Source: Acidobacteriota bacterium
Lineage (GTDB): Bacteria > Acidobacteriota > Terriglobia > Acidoferrales > UBA7541
Assembly: GCA_019239815.1 (NCBI GenBank)
Contig: JAFAZL010000349.1
Location: 1 to 9,068, forward strand
DNA length: 9,068 nt
Direction of reading: 5' to 3'
Shown here: in pieces, positions 6,358-9,068 of the stretch
Layout: each line of letters begins with the position of its first letter
Position numbering within the stretch: position 1 is the stretch's first letter
Position numbers and translations under genes: made by a program
The notes under the pieces: generated by a model
Databases searched by the model: none
Told to the model about the DNA's origin: nothing
Seen by the model: the letters and a program-made list of their open reading frames with translations, nothing else

Positions 6358-7971
6358 ATGTTGACGTCGCTGAGGAACTTTAAGACTTCGCAAGCGTTAC
6401 CTCGCATGCTGGCCGATTTCGCGCTGGTTCAAGCCTGCATGATTGTGGCTCTCGGCATTCCCGTCGTGTTCCTGCTTTCGCGCGGTGACTCGGTCGCTGC
6501 GACAGCTCGCCTTGAAGAGGCGCTGTCCTATTACATTCCCTACTTCCTTTGTATCTCGGTGGTCTTCCCGCTCGTCTTTCTGTTGAACGGCTTCTACACA
6601 CGCTCCCGCGCTTACATCGGCCGGTACAAGATGGTCGTCGTGATGCGTGGCGCCGGCATCGGTATCCTCACGCTGCTCGCCGTCAACTACCTCTTCTTCC
6701 GCACCAACTTGGTTCCGCGTCTCGCACTTCTCTTCTTCGCGGTGCTGACGATCATCGGCCTCTCGCTCACGCGCCTTGCTAAAGCGTTGCTGCAAGAGCG
6801 CTACGAAATTCGCGCTCGCGGCACCAGCAATCCTGAAGGCACAGTGCTCGTCCTCGGCGGCGCCGGCTACATCGGCTCCAGCCTGGTCCGCAAGCTCCTC
6901 GAAGCCGGCCGCAAAGTCCGCGTCGTTGACAGCCTCGTCTACGGTGATGAACCGCTGCGAGGCGTCTTTGGCCATCCGAACCTCGAGATGCGCATCGGCG
7001 ATTGCCGCAACATTCAAGACATGGTTGCTGCCGTCCGTGGCGTTGACGCCATCATCGACCTCGCCGCCATCGTCGGCGACCCAGCCTGCGAGCAGGACAA
7101 GCAGACCGCGCTCGAAATCAATTACGCTGCGACCCGCATGCTGATCGAAGTGGCCAAGGGCCACGGCATCCAGCGCTTCATCTTCGCCTCGAGCTGCAGC
7201 GTATACGGCGCCACGGATGTGATGATGGACGAAAATTCCGCCGTCAAGCCGATCTCGCTGTACGGCCAGACCAAGCTCGATTCCGAGCACGCTTTGCTCG
7301 CGGCAAAGTCGTCGACGTTCCACCCGACGATTCTTCGCTTGGCCACCGTGTTCGGCCTTTCCTTCCGCCCGCGTTTCGACCTGGTCGTTAATCTCCTCAT
7401 GGCGAAGGCGCTCAACGAAGGAATAATCACGATCTTCAACGGTGAACAGTGGCGCCCCTTCATTCACGTTCACGATGTCGCGGCCGGCATCATCAAGACT
7501 CTGAATGCCCCGCTTCCGGTTGTAAGCGGCCAGATCTACAACCTCGGCGATACTCGCCTCAACTACACGTTGACGCAGGTTTCGCAGATGATCAAAAAAA
7601 TGTTCCCGAACACTCAGGTGCAACACATCGAGGACAGCGACCGCCGCAACTACCGCGTATCTTTCGACAAGATCGAAACGCAACTTGGCTTCACCTGCTC
7701 CTGGCAGCTCGAAGACGGCATGCGCCAGCTTCGCCAAGCCTTTGAAGACAAGGAAATCACCGACTACACCGACACGCGCTACTACAACCAGAAGTTCCTC
7801 AAGATTGCGGGGAGCCCGTCACGCAATCAGCTCGACGAACACCTGATGGCCGCCTTCGCTAGCGCTCCCAAGAACATCGTTCCGTCCGATGCGGCCGTCC
7901 TTGGTCCCAAGCCAAGCGGTCACACCGAGACGATTCACCTCAGCAAGGGCGCAAGCGCTGGCAACAACTGA
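6358..7971 (+). CDS. Membrane-anchored NAD-dependent sugar epimerase/dehydratase (4 TM helices + extended SDR)
   Basis: This 537-residue protein joins a membrane domain to an extended SDR enzyme. Four hydrophobic helices lie at about 18-40, 58-79, 92-114 and 118-138; the last, with its NLVPRLALLFF lead-in and a closing Arg, resembles the membrane part of WbaP and CapD/PglF proteins. The SDR part begins near 162 with GGAGYIG (167-173, NAD-binding GxxGxxG), then LAAIVGDPA, SSCSVYG (278-284) and the catalytic YGQTK (Y302, K306). This fits NDP-sugar 4-epimerases, 4,6-dehydratases or ketoreductases. The Tyr is present, unlike in PglF/WbpM-type dehydratases where it is replaced, and the CoA-binding-like domain of CapD proteins is missing. 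Residues from about 485 on form a polar tail. It sits four bases after the aminotransferase gene, so it may supply or process that enzyme's substrate at the membrane. The reaction is not fixed by the sequence. Confidence 0.85.
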   Translation: MLTSLRNFKTSQALPRMLADFALVQACMIVALGIPVVFLLSRGDSVAATARLEEALSYYIPYFLCISVVFPLVFLLNGFYTRSRAYIGRYKMVVVMRGAGIGILTLLAVNYLFFRTNLVPRLALLFFAVLTIIGLSLTRLAKALLQERYEIRARGTSNPEGTVLVLGGAGYIGSSLVRKLLEAGRKVRVVDSLVYGDEPLRGVFGHPNLEMRIGDCRNIQDMVAAVRGVDAIIDLAAIVGDPACEQDKQTALEINYAATRMLIEVAKGHGIQRFIFASSCSVYGATDVMMDENSAVKPISLYGQTKLDSEHALLAAKSSTFHPTILRLATVFGLSFRPRFDLVVNLLMAKALNEGIITIFNGEQWRPFIHVHDVAAGIIKTLNAPLPVVSGQIYNLGDTRLNYTLTQVSQMIKKMFPNTQVQHIEDSDRRNYRVSFDKIETQLGFTCSWQLEDGMRQLRQAFEDKEITDYTDTRYYNQKFLKIAGSPSRNQLDEHLMAAFASAPKNIVPSDAAVLGPKPSGHTETIHLSKGASAGNN

Positions 7972-7978
7972 TTCCACT

Positions 7979-8023
7979 TCGCGGCTGCACAGGACTGACA
8001 AACTGATGCGGCCGCGATTCTTT
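7979..8023 (+). terminator. Probable intrinsic terminator of the plus-strand operon
   Basis: Bases 7979-7989 pair with 8007-8017 in an 11-bp GC-rich stem with one T-G wobble and a 17-base loop. TTCTTT (8018-8023) follows directly. It begins seven bases after the SDR stop and lies between convergent genes. The T-run is short, and the wobble becomes an A-C mismatch on the other strand, so it should act mainly on plus-strand transcripts. Confidence 0.55.
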
Positions 8024-8046
8024 GCACCTCAGAATTTTCAAAGAGT
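8017..8046. repeat. Second, AT-rich inverted repeat in the convergent gap
   Basis: Bases 8017-8024 can pair with 8039-8046 (core TCTTTG/CAAAGA) around a 14-base loop. It ends directly at the stop of the minus-strand gene. It is weak in GC and has no T-run on the minus side, so its role as a terminator for that gene is doubtful. It shares base 8017 and the T-run with the preceding hairpin, so the two structures would compete. Confidence 0.3.
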
Positions 8047-9066
8047 TCACTCGAAGCGGTAGGCATAGTCCGTGTCGAGATAGCTTAGCGGCCACATCTC
8101 GGGAATCGGCGCGCCGTCTTTCTTGCTGACAATGATGTGCAGGGGCCTGCGTCGTGGCGCCGGAACGAATCCTCTGCTCCTAACGATATTGATCGCAGCT
8201 TGATCGAGCCGCGACACGACGAACGACAAGATATATCCGCCGCTCTCAAACACGCGCCGTATCGCAGCCGACAGCACCAGATCCATTTCCTTTTCGGCGC
8301 CGGTTCGCCACCACATCGCGAGCCGCCAGAAATCGGGCCGCCGCTCTCGCCAAATCAACGCGGCGGCGCGAGGCTCCGAGTTCTCCGCGTAGAAGCAAGT
8401 CTCCGCTGTGATGTGCGGTGCGTCAGTGATCTGCCATTTCAGATACGGGAAGTCGTACCGCGCATAGAACTCGCTGCGTCGTTCAGGCTCGAGAAACGAG
8501 CCAAGAATCTGCGAAACTCCCGGCTCGAAGTGCACTACTTTCGACGATATCCGTCGCGGCCACCGCACAGGAATTCGGTTCACGAGACCAATCGCATCTA
8601 CCGGCAACTTCGGGTTCTTGCGCCGCACGACGCGCAACGCCGATCCGATCCGTAGCGGAAGGTGATAAACAACGCCAGCGTGGTTCTCGGTCATTGACGA
8701 AAGACGGGACACGATCCGCTGCGTCGCCTCGTTGCCACCGAGTTGTGTCAGAAATTCGTATCGATTTTGCGCTTGGCGCATTAGCAGAATCCCAACGCCC
8801 TTCGCACTTTGGTCCTGCACCGACCAGTCACAAGTCCAGGCTGCATCCGCGACGCGACCGTTGAGCACAACCTGAAACGGAATCAGTCCAAGGAAACCGC
8901 CGATTTTCCCGTCTTTTACCCAGGCGTAACCGCGTTCGCGGCCTCGATTGAATTCTGCATTGAAATATTTCCAGCGGACGATATCGGCGGGAAAATCCTC
9001 GCGTCCTAGATATTCGACGAGCAGTTCAGGATCGAGAGCGCTGAGAGGCTGAAAACTCGGGGCCAT
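8047..9066 (-). CDS. GNAT-like acyltransferase family protein, possibly with two GNAT-type halves
   Basis: This 339-residue protein resembles large GNAT-superfamily acyltransferases found near exopolysaccharide genes. In the first half (about 45-105), a strand pair (GYAWVKDGKIGGFLGLIP) leads to CDWSVQDQSAKGVGILLMRQA, which matches the GNAT acetyl-CoA-binding pattern (usually R/Q-x-x-G-x-G/A) with KGVGILL at 89-95. The second half (about 220-313) again has strand-helix units ending in LDQAAINIVRSRGFVPA, like the last part of a GNAT fold. No signal peptide or membrane helix is seen. It may acylate an amino-sugar, but nothing in the sequence names the substrate. The ATG lies two bases from the window edge, so its ribosome binding site and promoter are outside, and a farther start is possible. 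It is transcribed towards the operon, so it is regulated separately. The GNAT call is moderate; the two-half reading is an inference. Confidence 0.6.
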   Translation of the reverse strand: MAPSFQPLSALDPELLVEYLGREDFPADIVRWKYFNAEFNRGRERGYAWVKDGKIGGFLGLIPFQVVLNGRVADAAWTCDWSVQDQSAKGVGILLMRQAQNRYEFLTQLGGNEATQRIVSRLSSMTENHAGVVYHLPLRIGSALRVVRRKNPKLPVDAIGLVNRIPVRWPRRISSKVVHFEPGVSQILGSFLEPERRSEFYARYDFPYLKWQITDAPHITAETCFYAENSEPRAAALIWRERRPDFWRLAMWWRTGAEKEMDLVLSAAIRRVFESGGYILSFVVSRLDQAAINIVRSRGFVPAPRRRPLHIIVSKKDGAPIPEMWPLSYLDTDYAYRFE

Positions 9067-9068
9067 CA

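Noticed and set aside
6397..7737. Long minus-strand open frame (446 codons) opposite the SDR gene
   Set aside because: The plus-strand frame has clear helices and SDR motifs. The antisense protein is Ala/Val/Asp/Glu-rich with no domain, as expected opposite GC-rich coding DNA.
8011..8016. Palindromic GCGGCCGC around 8009-8016 as a protein-binding site
   Set aside because: It is part of the terminator stem, and such GC palindromes are common in GC-rich DNA.

Overview
The window is a stretch of a bacterial surface-polysaccharide (exopolysaccharide, capsule or O-antigen type) gene cluster. Third codon positions are mostly G or C, coding is dense, and most Shine-Dalgarno sites are ordinary or weak. 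The gene mix (DUF2334-type deacetylase, NodB-like deacetylase, GT4 enzymes, short phosphoglycosyl transferase, DegT aminotransferase, sugar SDR) fits a soil-type Gram-negative. An acidobacterium is my best guess from the look of the proteins, but no marker gene in the window fixes the phylum.

Layout: six plus-strand genes form one apparent operon from 30 to 7971. First come two carbohydrate deacetylases of different families (30-857 and 887-1942). They are followed by an unusually long glycosyltransferase made of two complete GT4 enzymes in one chain (1939-4338) and a PglC/WcaJ-like phosphoglycosyl transferase (4335-5039). The junctions at 1939-1942 and 4335-4338 are ATGA overlaps, which suggests translational coupling. 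A 96-base gap follows; it holds a two-step hairpin and the best ribosome binding site of the window. Next are a PLP-dependent sugar aminotransferase (5136-6353) and a sugar-nucleotide epimerase/dehydratase carrying four N-terminal membrane helices (6358-7971). A likely intrinsic terminator lies at 7979-8023. A convergent minus-strand gene (8047-9066) encodes a GNAT-like acyltransferase.

How the genes may work together (inference): the SDR and the aminotransferase help make an amino- or deoxy-sugar nucleotide. The phosphoglycosyl transferase loads the first sugar phosphate onto undecaprenyl phosphate at the inner face of the membrane. The double GT4 protein adds the next one or two sugars. The deacetylases, and possibly the GNAT protein, adjust N-acyl groups. 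No flippase, polymerase, chain-length regulator or export gene is in the window, so the cluster must continue outside it.

The most notable signals are a sharp codon-use mosaic inside the double glycosyltransferase gene (about 3061-3660), the double GT4 fusion itself, the membrane-anchored SDR architecture, and the leader hairpin before the aminotransferase gene. I saw no tRNA, rRNA, CRISPR, insertion sequence or phage gene.
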